Source of the DNA: Meghimatium bilineatum
Lineage: Eukaryota > Mollusca > Gastropoda > Stylommatophora > Philomycidae
Direction: 5' to 3'
DNA: 64,000 nt
Assembly: GCA_034231615.1 (NCBI GenBank)
Contig: CM067307.1
Span: 8,517,937-8,581,936, forward strand
This document shows positions 35,630-46,019 of this stretch, piece after piece. Each line of letters begins with the position of its first letter. Position 1 is the stretch's first letter. The notes under the pieces are model-generated. The model had not been told where the DNA came from. It saw nothing but the letters and a program-made list of their open reading frames with translations, and searched no databases. Both the position numbers and the translations under genes were made by a program.

Positions 35630-36330
35630 CACAAATATATTTTATATTTTCTTTCTGCGTATTCTATCCATGGTGTAGCCATCAACACGACCTTTATTTG
35701 GCTGTAGTGATCGTATAGGCAATATCTTGATTCTTGATTAGAAGCTGGTCTAACAGCACGTGGGGCATTCCCATAAGTACTCCGCCCTATGTTCCAGCAC
35801 CCATTCGACTCGATGGTGCTTCGAGTCCAATGCCGCCGAAACAGACGTCGACATCGGGGCACAACTCTGGCCCTTGCAACAGGTTTCTTTGTTGTTCCGC
35901 CCACCCACGCCATGCCGGTAACTAGTTCAGGCACACCGTTGGCCTGTCGGAACAACATGATAACTGTTATCGAAGGTTACGACTACGGGATTGTATAGAT
36001 GACGTACCATGAAGCTTCTATAAGAAGATAACCTCAATATAAAGGCATATCATCTACTAATGTTTTCTGTTGCATGGTTGGTTTGTCTAGTGAGCCATTG
36101 ATGAGACCCACAGACACAACCGCATGCGACGTATAGGCAATATAAATATGTTCAGTGGGGTGTTCTTTACGGACCCTGGGTTAACAGATAACCAAGATCC
36201 TAAAAGTACCTCCCCGTGGTTCACCCTGGAAATAGAAAGACATCCGCTTTTGCTGTCGTTCTAAGCTACGAGCTTTCTTTCTCGAAATTCCTGGTGATCT
36301 AATCAAACAAGTAATTCTCGTTGTGAACTA
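35630..36330. other. intron 5, unrecognised; dispersed block at 36168-36236
   Basis: GGACCCTGGGTTAACAGATA then ACCAAGATCC with CACCCTGGAAATAGAAA matches 46026-46092. Positions 36060-36160 and 37700-37800 share a GACAATATAAATGCGTTCAG-like stretch. No coding. Confidence 0.4.
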
Positions 36331-36334
36331 CATA

Positions 36335-36600
36335 CCAACACATATACCACAGGCAGACATATACCACATGCAGACAATTGCCACATATATTCATATAACA
36401 CAGACATATATCACAGACAGACATACCACAGACAGATATGTACTACAGACAGACATGTACTAGATTAACCACAGGTAGGCATGTATCACACATGCATATA
36501 TCACAGGCAGGCATATATCACAGGCAGGCATGTATCACACATGCATATATCACAGGCAGGCATGTATCACACATGCATATATCACAGGCAGGCATGTGCC
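36335..36600. repeat. CACAGGCAGGCATGTATCAC-type degenerate repeat
   Basis: Diverged units of 20-32 bp around ATATATCACAGGCAGGCATG; the last three are nearly identical. Confidence 0.8.
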
Positions 36601-36611
36601 ACAGTCATGTA

Positions 36612-37190
36612 TTATAAACATATACGCAAACATCATCACCGACTCACACATAAACTTACACGCAAACATCATCACCGACTCACACATAAACTTACACGCA
36701 AACATCATCACCGACTCACACATAAACATACACGCAAACATCATCACCGACTCACACATAAACTTACACGCAAACATCATCACCGACTCACACATAAACT
36801 TACACGCAAACATCATCACCGACTCACACATAAACATACACGCAAACATCATCACCGACTCACACATAAACTTACACGCAAACATCATCACCGACTCACA
36901 CATAAACTTACACGCAAACATCATCACCGACTCACACATAAACATACACGCAAACATCATCACCGACTCACACATAAACTTACACGCAAACATCATCACC
37001 AACTCACACATAAACATACACGCAAACATCACCACTCACTCACACATAAACCTACACGCAAACATCATCACCCACTCACAGATAAACATACACGCAAACA
37101 TCATCACCAACTCACACATAAACCTACACGCAAACATCATCACCCACTTACACATAAACATACTCGCAAACATCACGCACTCACACTTAT
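36612..37190. repeat. 36-bp minisatellite with 108-bp higher-order repeat, 16 copies
   Basis: Unit ACGCAAACATCATCACCGAC then TCACACATAAACTTAC. Unit types with CTTAC (L) and CATAC (H) run L,L,H three times, then alternate. It ends about 20 bp before the exon 5 donor. Frames stay open because 36 is divisible by 3; this is not evidence for coding. Confidence 0.95.
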
Positions 37191-37213
37191 CCATCATTCT
37201 ACGCTGTACTCAC

Positions 37214-37339
37214 TTTGAGGCCGGCGTTTTCTGCCACAGATAAGTGATCAATGCCAGACACGTAGATCCCCAAACCGTATTCCTTTCCTCCCCTGATCAT
37301 AATCCCTAGACCATATCCTTTCTGCACTACAATATTGAC
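37214..37339 (-). CDS. WHRN: whirlin exon 5: first half of PDZ2
   Basis: Residues 322-363, exactly 42 codons, phase 0 on both sides. The acceptor is TCCATCAG|GTC and the donor AAA|GTGAGT. It begins VNIVVQKGYGLGIMIRGG and ends VAENAGLK. Human whirlin PDZ2 has VNLVLGDGRSLGLTIRGG and GSEAEGSGLK, and continues K|VGDQ just as exon 6 does here (K|LGDQ). A 36-bp tandem array starts only about 20 bp downstream of the donor, inside intron 5. Confidence 0.94.
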
Positions 37340-38184
37340 CTGATGGAAAAGACAAGAAACCGTTAAACTGCTTCTTTTAGGACAGCATCTAGTTTGCGAA
37401 ATAAAACAACAAAAGGTAATTAATGTATATGGCTGGTGAAAAAAAACGCCTAGCTGGTCAGTTTCAGCACGCCAAGGCATTTGTTTGGCCCATATGGCTG
37501 ATACAAAAGTAGTATGGGCACTGACCCATGACTCTCAGAAATATTTGCTCTACTGGCTCAAGCCATCTTAATGACTTGTTTGACTATTCCCGTTATTTTC
37601 GTTCACACTATAATCATACTTTCGGTGACATCAAACGAAAATCTAAGGAATAGTCAAATAAGTAATCTTAAAATAATCAATAATAAGTAATACTGCTGGG
37701 TAAAAAATTGGTAGCATATCCTTTACAGGACTTAGCTATCAAGCCAGTATTTGGTGGCTGTGGTGATTTTCTAGACAATATAAATGCGTTCAGTGGTTTG
37801 CCACTATTTTCTGAATGGTCCAGATGCACAATTGCCTGTGGCGGGGATCGAGCTTGGTACCTTGACCGTCAGACGCACTCTGTTACCACTTCGCGAAAAA
37901 AAAAATGTATGAAAATAGTAGTTACGTAGGAAACAGGTAATGAAGTATTAATAAACAACGACTACCACACTATCACTGTCGAGTTCTCACGTGAAATAAT
38001 AATACACACTACACTACACATGAGAAAATCATACAAATTACAATAGTAATGTCATGTGTATTGTTATTTGTATAATGTACTGAGTAGTGTTGCATTTTAT
38101 AATTCTCATTTTTAACTTGTTTTTATTTTTTAACGAGCATGATAATAAATTCGATAAAGGAGAAAAATAGGAACATGGACTCAC
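37340..38184. other. intron 4
   Basis: Contains a tRNA-like head on the minus strand at about 37840-37910 (GTGGTAACAGAGTG and GCTCGATCCCC). At 38090-38122 it carries a 30-bp minus-strand match to the LINE at 30000/39645 (AACAAGTTAAAAATGAGAAT...). No coding. Confidence 0.5.
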
Positions 38185-38382
38185 TTTTCTTTCATCACTT
38201 CCTTGCAACATCTGAGTTGAACTTCGTCTCACATCGTCCTCTCCCAGAGAACGGGTTCCAAATTCTGGTGGTGGAGACACAGGTCTTCCTTTGGGATCTG
38301 TCCAGCTGTAAGCTTCATGAACAGTCCGGCTACCTGGTATGCGACCCACACGTGAGACTATCACTTGAAGACGTGTGGGCTG
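38185..38382 (-). CDS. WHRN: whirlin exon 4: end of PDZ1 and PDZ1-PDZ2 linker
   Basis: Residues 256-321. It reads RLQVIVSRVGRIPGS, then YSWTDPKGRPVSPPPEFG and QMLQGSDERK. This matches the diagnostic whirlin stretch after PDZ1 (LVLSVYSAGRIPGG, YTWVDPQGRSISPP, LLQGGDEKK). The donor AAA|GTGAGT is strong, in phase 0. The acceptor is less certain: CACAG|CAG at 38382 keeps the frame and phase, whereas a nearby CGCAG at 38393 would shift the frame. The exact start could therefore move by one or two codons. Confidence 0.88.
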
Positions 38383-38639
38383 CTGTGATGATCTGCGTGT
38401 ATTGGAATTTAGAGAATCAGTTTTGGACAGTCAAGACCATACATCCTGCATGAATCATACATAGCACACTACTACTACATGTTGTTGTGCTTGTTTCCAG
38501 TTGTACCTAATTCTTCATTGACCATACTGTAACACATTCACAAAGAAACTTGAAGGGAATGAAATATACAGTTTATGTCAGTCAGCCATCATCACAACAA
38601 TCCGCATCATCTTCATTACCGTGGTGATTACCATCATTA

Positions 38640-38965
38640 TCATAATTACTATCAGCATGACCACTATCATCAACATCATCATCACCACCATCAACATCAT
38701 CATCAACATCATCACCACCATCATCAACATCATCATCATCAACATCATCGTCATCATCAACATCATCATCAACATCATCGTCATCATCAACATCATCGTC
38801 ATCATCAACATGATCATCAACATCATCATCAACATCATCACCACCATCATCAACATCATCATCATCAACATCATCATCATCATCAACATCATCAACATCA
38901 TCATCAACAACATCATCAACTTCATCATCAATATCATCGTCATCATCATCATCATCATCACCATC
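38640..38965. repeat. (CAT/CAA/CAC)n trinucleotide tract
   Basis: About 325 bp of ATC-type triplets, giving His-rich or Ile-rich or Met-rich spurious frames. ACCATCATGACA 12-mers follow at 39005-39065. Confidence 0.95.
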
Positions 38966-39354
38966 ATTATAAATACCATCACATCATTATCACCACCATC
39001 ACATCATGACAACCATCATGACAACCATCATGACAACCATCCTGAAAACCATCATGACAACAATCACAGCGAATAATATTACTCTTATTTAGAATCATGT
39101 CAACATCTTCAGTAAGGGTCGGAAGGGGGGGGGACGCTTACATTTAAATGGTCGTTTATTTTCTTGCTAATTTAATCATTTTCATGAGATTCCAGTGACT
39201 TGCTTTGAAAAGTCATTGCTGGGGGGTAGGAGGGGGATACCAGCCTTATCGCTAAGTTTCTCGCACTAAATGTGATGTTTTTATCTCCTACAAGAGGGTT
39301 GAACACATCCACACCATCTATCCGCGGGCTTGCTATTGTTATTGTTATACTCAT

Positions 39355-39480
39355 CACGCGGTCTTGTGTTGACGGGCCCAAAAGTGTAACAAAAATTAGT
39401 AACAGTACCGTCATGCATGTTACAGGAGGTAACTAAAGAGGTCGGATGTGTGATTGACTATCCTACTCTATGACGTCTGT
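39355..39480 (+). mobile_element. SINE-A 5' fragment, diverged
   Basis: GTCTTGTGTTGACGGGCCCA, CATGCATGTTACAGGAGGTA and ACTAAAGAGGT correspond to the SINE-A 5' half. Confidence 0.55.
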
Positions 39481-39629
39481 TGTAGTGAATGCTGGTAATG
39501 ACAAATACCCAGATTGATGGGAGGGAATCCCCTAGACTTAGCACACATTCTTCACCCTCCTCCTCCTCGCCATCACATTCATCATCAACATTATCACAAA
39601 CATCATCATCATTATAATCATTATTATTA

Positions 39630-40112
39630 ATATCTAAACAAATTACAAACAAGTTAAAAATGAGAATTATAAAATGCTACATCTATTCCATATTAATGTA
39701 TGGCTCAGAAACATGGACACTAAATAAACAATTAGAAGACAAAATTGATGCCTTTGAGATGTGGGTATATAGAAGAATAGGGAGAACATCATGGAAAGAG
39801 AAGAAAACAAATAAAGAGGTGCTAAAAACACTTAATATGAAGAAAGAACTACTAAGAGAAATAAAGATCAGGCAAATAAAATACTGTGGACACATTAAAA
39901 GACATGACACCCTATTGAAGACCTTACTTGAGGGTAAAGTCAAAGGGAAGCGAGCAAGAGGTAGGCAGAGATACAAGTGGGAGAGTAACATTACACGATG
40001 GACAGGGTACAGTCTAGCAGAGTGCACCACCAAGACAAGAGACAGGAGATGTTGGAGATACGTTGCAGCCAACCTTCGTTGCGGAGACGGCACTTGATGA
40101 TGATGATGATCC
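39630..40112 (+). mobile_element. LINE ORF2 C-terminus with (TGA)n tail
   Basis: An open frame of 145 codons: MRIIKCYIYSILMYGSETW, then FEMWVYRRIGRTSW, IRQIKYCGHIKRHD, GKRARGRQRYKW and a Cys-Arg tail. It ends in ACTTGATGATGATGATGAT. Same family as 29360-30500; strongly 5'-truncated. Confidence 0.85.
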
Positions 40113-40450
40113 ATCATTGTGACATTTGGCTCTAACCGCAGCTGTAAGAAGTCGTTCCAAATTTTGATATTTTTACTATAACATATACAGCTGTGATTTA
40201 TACTTCTGTCACTTCTTCTCAAATCTCTTCCATGAGTCAATCTTCTTCTTCTTCTTCTACCAATCTTCAAGCAACATGTAAGAGCAGTGCTGAAAACGGA
40301 CTAATTTCTAAGAGTAACCCAGATCAGGGTTGGCAAAACATTGAGATTTATTATAATCAAATTTCAGGAAATATATGGCTAATATTTTCGAATTCTTAAT
40401 TTTTACTACATTTTCAACTTTGAGAAATGATTTAAGACATACATTTCATG
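40113..40450. other. intron 3, no recognised feature
   Basis: AT-rich with a TTC-rich tract near 40235. Confidence 0.3.
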
Positions 40451-40464
40451 GCCAGCGAAATTTT

Positions 40465-40660
40465 TAAAGAATGGCAAAAATGTGGGAAATTTAGCCATAA
40501 AATGACAAAAATGTGAGAAATTTAGCCATAAAATGGCAAAAATGTGGGAAATTTAGCCATAAAATGGCAAAAATGTGGGAAATTTAGCCATAAAATGGCA
40601 AAAATGTGGGAAATTTAGCCATAAAATGGCAAAAATGTGAAAAATTGAGTCATAAAATGG
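40465..40660. repeat. 31-bp tandem repeat, 6 copies
   Basis: Unit AATGGCAAAAATGTGGGAAA then TTTAGCCATAA. Confidence 0.95.
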
Positions 40661-40669
40661 CACATTCTG

Positions 40670-41160
40670 GCAATCAGAACAAGATCCTATCGAGAAATTA
40701 TCTTAACCATAAAATTCATAAAATCTTCGTAGACATATGGGGGTGGAATATTTAACATTTCAGCATGTGTTGTTCTCCATATGTTTGTAAGAATTTTCTC
40801 TATAAAGTGTTCATCTTTTTGTCGGTTCAATTAGTGGATAGCGAAACTCGAACATGTTCGTGGTTCGACAGACGATTGTCTAGGTTTTACTGGCAATACA
40901 ATATGATGGATTAGTGGCGCAATAGTTCAATAGCACCTCCAATACATGATATGCTTCTGTTATTGTTTGCCCTTATATGAATTGTTCACGCATCACTAGA
41001 ATTTTGCATAATATAGTTGCAGAAAATAGTACATTGTGATATGGTTTACATCTTGGCTGCGATATATTTTGCGCTTATCAACCTGATACAATCATAACCA
41101 TCAACCATACTAACACACCCCTCTCACTCACAAACCTTCACTTAGAAAACCAGTAACACG
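40670..41160. other. intron 3, no recognised feature
   Basis: Unique AT-rich sequence leading to the exon 3 donor. Confidence 0.3.
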
Positions 41161-41169
41161 CAAACATAC

Positions 41170-41364
41170 CCTCGCCGCAGTCTCGTGAGAGATGTTTTGA
41201 AATGAAATATTATTCGCTTCGACAATGCGGTCACCAGCTGTCAGACCGTTTCTATGGGCTGGGCTGCCGTTGTCCACATATGATACATACACACCCACTC
41301 CCATGTCTACTCCGCCTCTTATAGAAAATCCGTACCCTCCGGGATATGGTTCTCCTATGTCAAT
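41170..41364 (-). CDS. WHRN: whirlin exon 3: N-terminal two-thirds of PDZ1
   Basis: Residues 191-255, phase 0 on both sides. The acceptor is TTACCATCAG|ATT and the donor AGG|GTATGT. It carries the PDZ carboxylate-binding loop as GGYGFSIRGG, followed by GVGVYVSYVDNGSPAHRNGL, AGDRIVEANN and SHETAAR. Human whirlin PDZ1 has GLGFSIRGG, GVGIYVSLVEPGS and VGDQILRVND at the same places. PDZ1 binds C-terminal peptides of Usher-complex partners. Val/Ile and small residues are where a class I PDZ groove expects them. The intron interrupts the domain before the last helix and strand, which are in exon 4. Confidence 0.92.
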
Positions 41365-41559
41365 CTGATGGTAAGCAAAATAATATAACATTAATAGTCA
41401 TGGCAGCATTTTAGACAAGGTAGATTAGGCACAATCATCACGGGCCAGATGGGAGGGGGGGGGGGGAGGAGAGAGAAATTGGATATTTGATGATGGTTGT
41501 GATGATGATTGTTGGTATGGTAACAATGAAGACGATACTGACTGTGATTATGATAACAT

Positions 41560-41700
41560 TAATAATGACGACGATGATGATGATACGATAACGATGATAC
41601 ACTTATAATTATAATAATAACGAGTATGATGATGATGATGATACGATGATGATACGATGATGATACGATGATGATACGATGATGATACGATGATGATTAT
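41560..41700. repeat. (GATGATACGAT)n tract
   Basis: Imperfect GATGATACGATGAT repeats, preceded by a G13 run near 41455-41467. Confidence 0.85.
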
Positions 41701-41756
41701 GATGGACGGCGGAGTATCACATTTAGTTCCAGGATGTAAGCAAATAACCAGGTAAA

Positions 41757-42105
41757 CTTCCTTCCACATAAACATTCCGTGGCACCTTCTGTTGCCTCCA
41801 CTATAAACATTCCGTTACACCTTCTGTTGTCTCTCCCATAAACATTCCGCGGCACTTCTGTTGCCTCCACCATAAACATTCCGTGGCACCTTCTGTTGCC
41901 TCCACCATAAACATTCCGTTACACCTTCTGTTGCCTCCACTATAAACATTCCGTGGCACCTTCTGTTGCCTCCACTATTAACATTCCGTGGCACCTTCTG
42001 TTGCCTCTCCCATAAACATTCCGTGGCACCTTCTGTTGCCTCCACCATGAACATTCCGTGGCACTTCTGTTGCCTCCACCATAAACATTCCGCGGAATTT
42101 CTGCT
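41757..42105. repeat. 35-bp tandem repeat, 10 copies
   Basis: Unit CCTTCTGTTGCCTCCACCAT then AAACATTCCGTGGCA. Confidence 0.95.
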
Positions 42106-42489
42106 GCCTAACCAAAAAACGGTAATTACAAATCTGTACAAGTTACCAAGGTATTTTAAGTTTTATTGCTATACTTTTTCCTGTTATCATTTAGGTTGGC
42201 ACCTTCCCCTCCCCTCCAAACACGGACGGATCTGTGGTCCCCCAATTTCAAAAGTGTATCCCTGTCCTCTGAAAGTCTCCATGGCACTTTATGGGTTATA
42301 TTACCAATTGTAATAACACATGCACTATTCCATTGCTCGCCAATACATCAGCTCTATCGTTAGCTCAGACTCCTGCATAACCTGGACAGTAGATCAATGT
42401 AGTACTTTGGACAACTAATCTGGACTTGGAGTGACGCTCAAATTACTTTGAGTCGTGTACAATATCTAGCCCGGTGACAAAGAAGTACA

Positions 42490-42765
42490 CGCAAGTATGT
42501 GACAGGATACAGGCCACGTATGTGACAGAGAGGTGGTACAGGTCACGTATGTGACAGAGAGGTTGTACAGGTCACGTATGTGACAGAGAGGTGGTACAGG
42601 CTACGTATGTGACAGAGTGGTTGTACAGGCTACGTATGTGACAGAGTGGTTGTACAGGCTATGTATGTGACAGAGTGGTTGTACAGGCTACGTATGTGAC
42701 AGAGTGGTTGTACAGGCTACGTATGTGACAGAGAGATTACAGGGCACGTATGTGGTAAAGAATTA
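42490..42765. repeat. 29-bp tandem repeat, about 9 copies
   Basis: Unit TACAGGCTACGTATGTGACA then GAGTGGTTG. TACGTA is palindromic. Confidence 0.93.
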
Positions 42766-42794
42766 CAAGGCTCGTATATGATGAAGAGGCACAG

Positions 42795-43030
42795 GGTAAT
42801 TGGGTACAGAGCTGTCTTCTCCGCTAATTTCTTGCCACATGGGTAGGCCACGAAACCCCAACCACACCTGTTTATTTCTTGTGTTGCTGAGCCGTCTGTG
42901 TAAATTATTATATCGTGTGGCTTCGAGCGTCGCAGGATGACCTCTTTGATCATTCCTTCTGTTCTGTTGCCAGCCCAGTCGCGGCACTCTCTTCCAGCTG
43001 TATCACAACTTGTGTCCTTCTTCTTAAGTA
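42795..43030 (-). mobile_element. LINE RNase H domain fragment
   Basis: The minus-strand translation contains AGRECRDWAGNRTEGMIKEV, then HDIIIYTDGSATQEINRCGW and GFVAY. YTDGSA is the first catalytic-Asp motif of RNase H as found in retrotransposons. Truncated at both ends. It merges into a SINE-B copy on its right. Confidence 0.75.
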
Positions 43031-43034
43031 CTTT

Positions 43035-43168
43035 TCCACCGGAACTATCTGGAAGCAGGACAATAGTCATACTAGATTTACAGAAGGATGTAATCCAGAG
43101 AATGGAAATATGCTATGTCGCCTTTTTATTTGCGATACTGAACCGCTTCATCCGACTTTGGCTGTTGT
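43035..43168 (-). mobile_element. SINE-B copy 4, partial
   Basis: Minus-strand CCACCGGAACTATCTGGAAG, TTACAGAAGGATGTAATCCA and GAGAATGGAAATATGC; lacks the GAA tail. Confidence 0.65.
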
Positions 43169-43169
43169 T

Positions 43170-43700
43170 ATTATTATTATTGGTTCAATACAGGAAGAAG
43201 TACCTAAATTCCACCTTTTTAACCAACAAACAAAAACTTGTTGTCACAATGGTTAAATGAATCTGAGATTAAAAAGTTACTTGGAATAATTTCGAATGCA
43301 TCAACCACGCGTTTTGCACTGAGTTGGTGTCTCGGGGGGGGGGGGGGGCTCTTAGTGCGTAGAGTGCAGATCGATGCAAACGACAGCAAATTGATGCATC
43401 TAGCAACTGTAAAATGCTTCCTTATTGATATTTCTATGCGTTAAATAATTAAATGATTTGTTTCGCTAAAATGTGGGTACTTCTTCCAGTATTGTACCTT
43501 TTTATTATTATTAGTTTTTATTTATGTTTAAATTATATAATTACTTCCTCGTAAACTCCTGGAAACTCGGAAAAAAGGAGATCAAGTTAAGACTCGATAT
43601 TACGATGGATGTCATAGCAAGGCTGACTATGATATACAAAAGTAAGATTAATATTATAGTAAAGATTAATGATTCAATCTATTCATATCGCTAGTGTTAA
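43170..43700. other. intron 2, no recognised feature
   Basis: Contains a 14-nt G run near 43336. No coding. Confidence 0.3.
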
Positions 43701-43711
43701 GTATACTTATA

Positions 43712-43862
43712 ACCGCCGAAGACGGGTGTGTTGGGCCATTAGCGTAAATAAAACGGCAACACAAAGCATTTCCATTCTCTGGACTACATTGAACTGGAAA
43801 TCTTGTAGGATCATTGTCCTGTTACAAGAGAGATCTAGCGGGAGTTTGAGAATGTACACAAC
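43712..43862 (+). mobile_element. SINE-B copy 5
   Basis: ACCGCCGAAGACGGGTGTGT, GTAAATAAAACGGCAACAC, GGACTACATTGAACTGGAAA, and GGGAGTTTGAGAATG. Ends abruptly at a LINE fragment. Confidence 0.75.
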
Positions 43863-44760
43863 TTATATACGGATGTGAAAGTTGGACACTCAATGCAGAC
43901 ACAGGATGAAGAATTCAGGCTTTTGAAAACAAGTAATACTAGCCTTTGTTAAGAATTAGCTATATTGAACACAAGACAAATATATTTGTCCCGCAGAAAT
44001 AGACTAGCAGATTATCAAGAACCTCTTTTGGTAGTAGTGAAACTAAATAAACGTGTTTGATTGAAACATGTAATGAAACTAAATAAACTTGTTTGGTTGA
44101 AACATGTAATGAAACTAAATAAACGTGTTTGGTTGAAACATGTAATGAAACTAAATAAACTTGTTTGGTTGAAACATGTAATGAAACTAAATAAACTTGT
44201 TTGGTTGAAACATGTAATGAAACTAAATAAACTTGTGTGGTTGAAACATGTGATGAAACTAAATAAACTTGTTTTGTTGAAACATGTAACGAAACTAAAT
44301 AAACTTGTTTGGTTGAAACATGTAATGAAACTAAATAAACTTGTTTGGTTGAAACATGTAACGAAACTAAATAAACTTGTTTGGTTGAAACATGTAACGA
44401 AACTAAATAAACTTGTTTGGTTGAAACATGTAATGAAACTAAATAAACTTGTTTGGTTGAAACATGTAATGAAACATACTGATTTTCTAAAATTATTTTG
44501 CAAGGAGCAATCAAGGGTGGAAGGAGAAGAGGACAGAATATCTGGAATTGATAACATCAAGGAATTGTCTGGGCGGGATTTTTCTACACTTCTCCGAGGC
44601 TGAGGACAGAGCTGTTTGGGGAGCTTGTGCTGATGTCTCCTGTGTGACATCCCTACGACCATGACCTTGTGCTGATGTCTCCAGTGTGACATTACTACGA
44701 CCCTGACCTTGTGCTGATGTCTCCAGTATAGCATCCGTACAACCCTAAGGCTATTCGTTA
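43862..44760 (+). mobile_element. LINE ORF2 C-terminus with an internal tandem expansion
   Basis: The left part decodes as LIYGCESWTLNADT, then AFENK, RISYIEHKTN with stops. This matches YGCESWTLTVDT, AFEYK and RISYREHKTN of the LINE at 19360. The right part decodes as KEQSRVEGEEDRISGIDNIK, ELSGRD and then ends GACATCCCTACGACCATGAC, the family's 3' end. Between them the KLAWFVHV-type motif has become the 36-bp array at 44045-44475. Confidence 0.8.
44045..44475 (+). repeat. 36-bp minisatellite born inside a LINE ORF, 12 copies
   Basis: Unit AAACTAAATAAACTTGTTTG then GTTGAAACATGTAATG; on the plus strand it reads KLNKLVWLKHVM. This corresponds to the RRKLAWFVHVCRHD segment of the related LINE. 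The array is exactly 12 codons per unit and stays in frame with the LINE tail on its right. Confidence 0.95.
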
Positions 44761-44813
44761 TATTTATTTTTATGTAAACTCCGGACAAAAAGAATTACCA
44801 ATGTTTTACTTAC

Positions 44814-45111
44814 AAGAAAAGCTTCGCCTTCTAACTCGTGTCTGAGTTTTGATGAGCGATCCGTCAATGTTTTATGATTGCCTTCCATTCGAATTGTATC
44901 GTCCATTTTCTGCATTGTTCCAGAACTATCAAAGATACGTCCAGAAAATTTGTTGTGATTGACAGATGTTGTCTCCGCCCAGCTTCTAGTGAAGACATTT
45001 CTGTGATCGGCAGGAACGGTGGATGTTTGATATTTATTCAAGACATTTATATCGGCCATATGCGGACTGTAGAGATACGGAAGCGTCCCGGTACTTCTCT
45101 GTTTGACGCCC
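44814..45111 (-). CDS. WHRN: whirlin exon 2: linker between HHD1 and PDZ1
   Basis: Residues 91-190. The acceptor is TTTTCCACAG|GG and the donor is CTT|GTAAGT, a consensus 5' splice site. The first base completes the Arg codon started in exon 1, and the exon ends in phase 0. The product (GVKQRSTGTLPYLYSP at its start, HELEGEAFL at its end) is charged and probably disordered. It is longer than the vertebrate HHD1-PDZ1 linker and shows no clear similarity to it. The call rests on position, phase, splice sites and an open frame rather than on conservation. A short 3' piece of a SINE lies about 60 bp upstream, in intron 1. Confidence 0.75.
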
Positions 45112-45169
45112 CTGTGGAAAATTAGCAATTTATCTTTTATTACATCAGTAGTACAATACATACTGTCTT

Positions 45170-45225
45170 CTGTCGCGCTTTCATTCGTTCTCAAACTCCT
45201 GCATATTAACAGGATGACACCCGTG
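45170..45225 (-). mobile_element. SINE-A 3' scrap
   Basis: TTTCATTCGTTCTCAAACTC then CTGCATATTAACAGGATG, the terminal 40 bp of SINE-A, 60 bp upstream of the exon 2 acceptor. Confidence 0.5.
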
Positions 45226-45429
45226 TTGTGCCAAGGACGGAAATTAGAATCAAGTATAACGACACCATTTCTTTTAAACCAGGGTTGTAGATATGATTAC
45301 CTTATGGAGAGGGTTTTATCTAAAAATAATTGGTGAACCCCCAAATCCCCTCCCCCTTATGTGATTGCCATTCGTGCTTTAAGAGATTTGAGGTAGAGTT
45401 TGTTGTCCTATAAAATATATAAGATCAAC

Positions 45430-45665
45430 ATAAACCATGCTGAAGTTGGATAAGTCAGGGCGAACGGCGCTGATATCGCAGCTAAGCTCTAAATAGAAGA
45501 ACAATGGCACAACTCCTTCCGTTCTCGGGGCTACATCCTGTTAGTATGTACATGTGGCTACAGTCAGGTGCTGTCTTGTGGCTACATTCAGGTACTGTCA
45601 ACTGGCTACATTCATATACTGTCATGTGGCTACATTCATATACTGTTATGTGGCTACAGTCAGCT
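45430..45665 (+). mobile_element. SINE-A 3' half ending in a tandem expansion
   Basis: CATGCTGAAGTTGGATAAGT, GATATCGCAGCTAAGCTC and CTTCCGTTCTCGGGGCTACA belong to SINE-A. From 45548 a 24-bp unit (TGTGGCTACATTCATATACT GTCA) repeats about 5 times, resembling the element's own GGACTACATCCTGCTAATCT. Confidence 0.6.
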
Positions 45666-45767
45666 ATCGTGGAAGTGATCATTACATTTCCAATAAAACT
45701 GCACTGATTGTTTTTGACATTAAAACAAAGGTATTCTTTAAAGACATTTCTAGTGGAAAAATATATA

Positions 45768-45930
45768 AGTACTGGTAATTTAATAAGTACTGGTAATTTA
45801 ATAAGTACTGGTAATTTAATAAGTACTGGTAATTTAATAAGTACTGGTAATTTAATAAGTAATGGTAATTTAATAAGTACTGGTAATTTCATAAGTACTA
45901 GTAATTTAATAAGTACTGGTAATTCAATAC
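45768..45930. repeat. 18-bp tandem repeat, 9 copies
   Basis: Unit TAATAAGTACTGGTAATT. AGTACT is palindromic. Confidence 0.95.
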
Positions 45931-46019
45931 AATACACACAAACAGTATTAAACACATTTTAAAAAATATTTTAAAACACACTGATTTACCAAGTTACTCG
46001 GGGTGCAAAGGGAGCGCAT

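Noticed and set aside
36481..37243. His-rich and other long frames over the 36-bp array
   Set aside because: Three frames are open at once; this is a repeat-period artefact inside intron 5.
38575..39076. Poly-His, poly-Ile and poly-Met frames
   Set aside because: Translation of a CAT-type trinucleotide tract.
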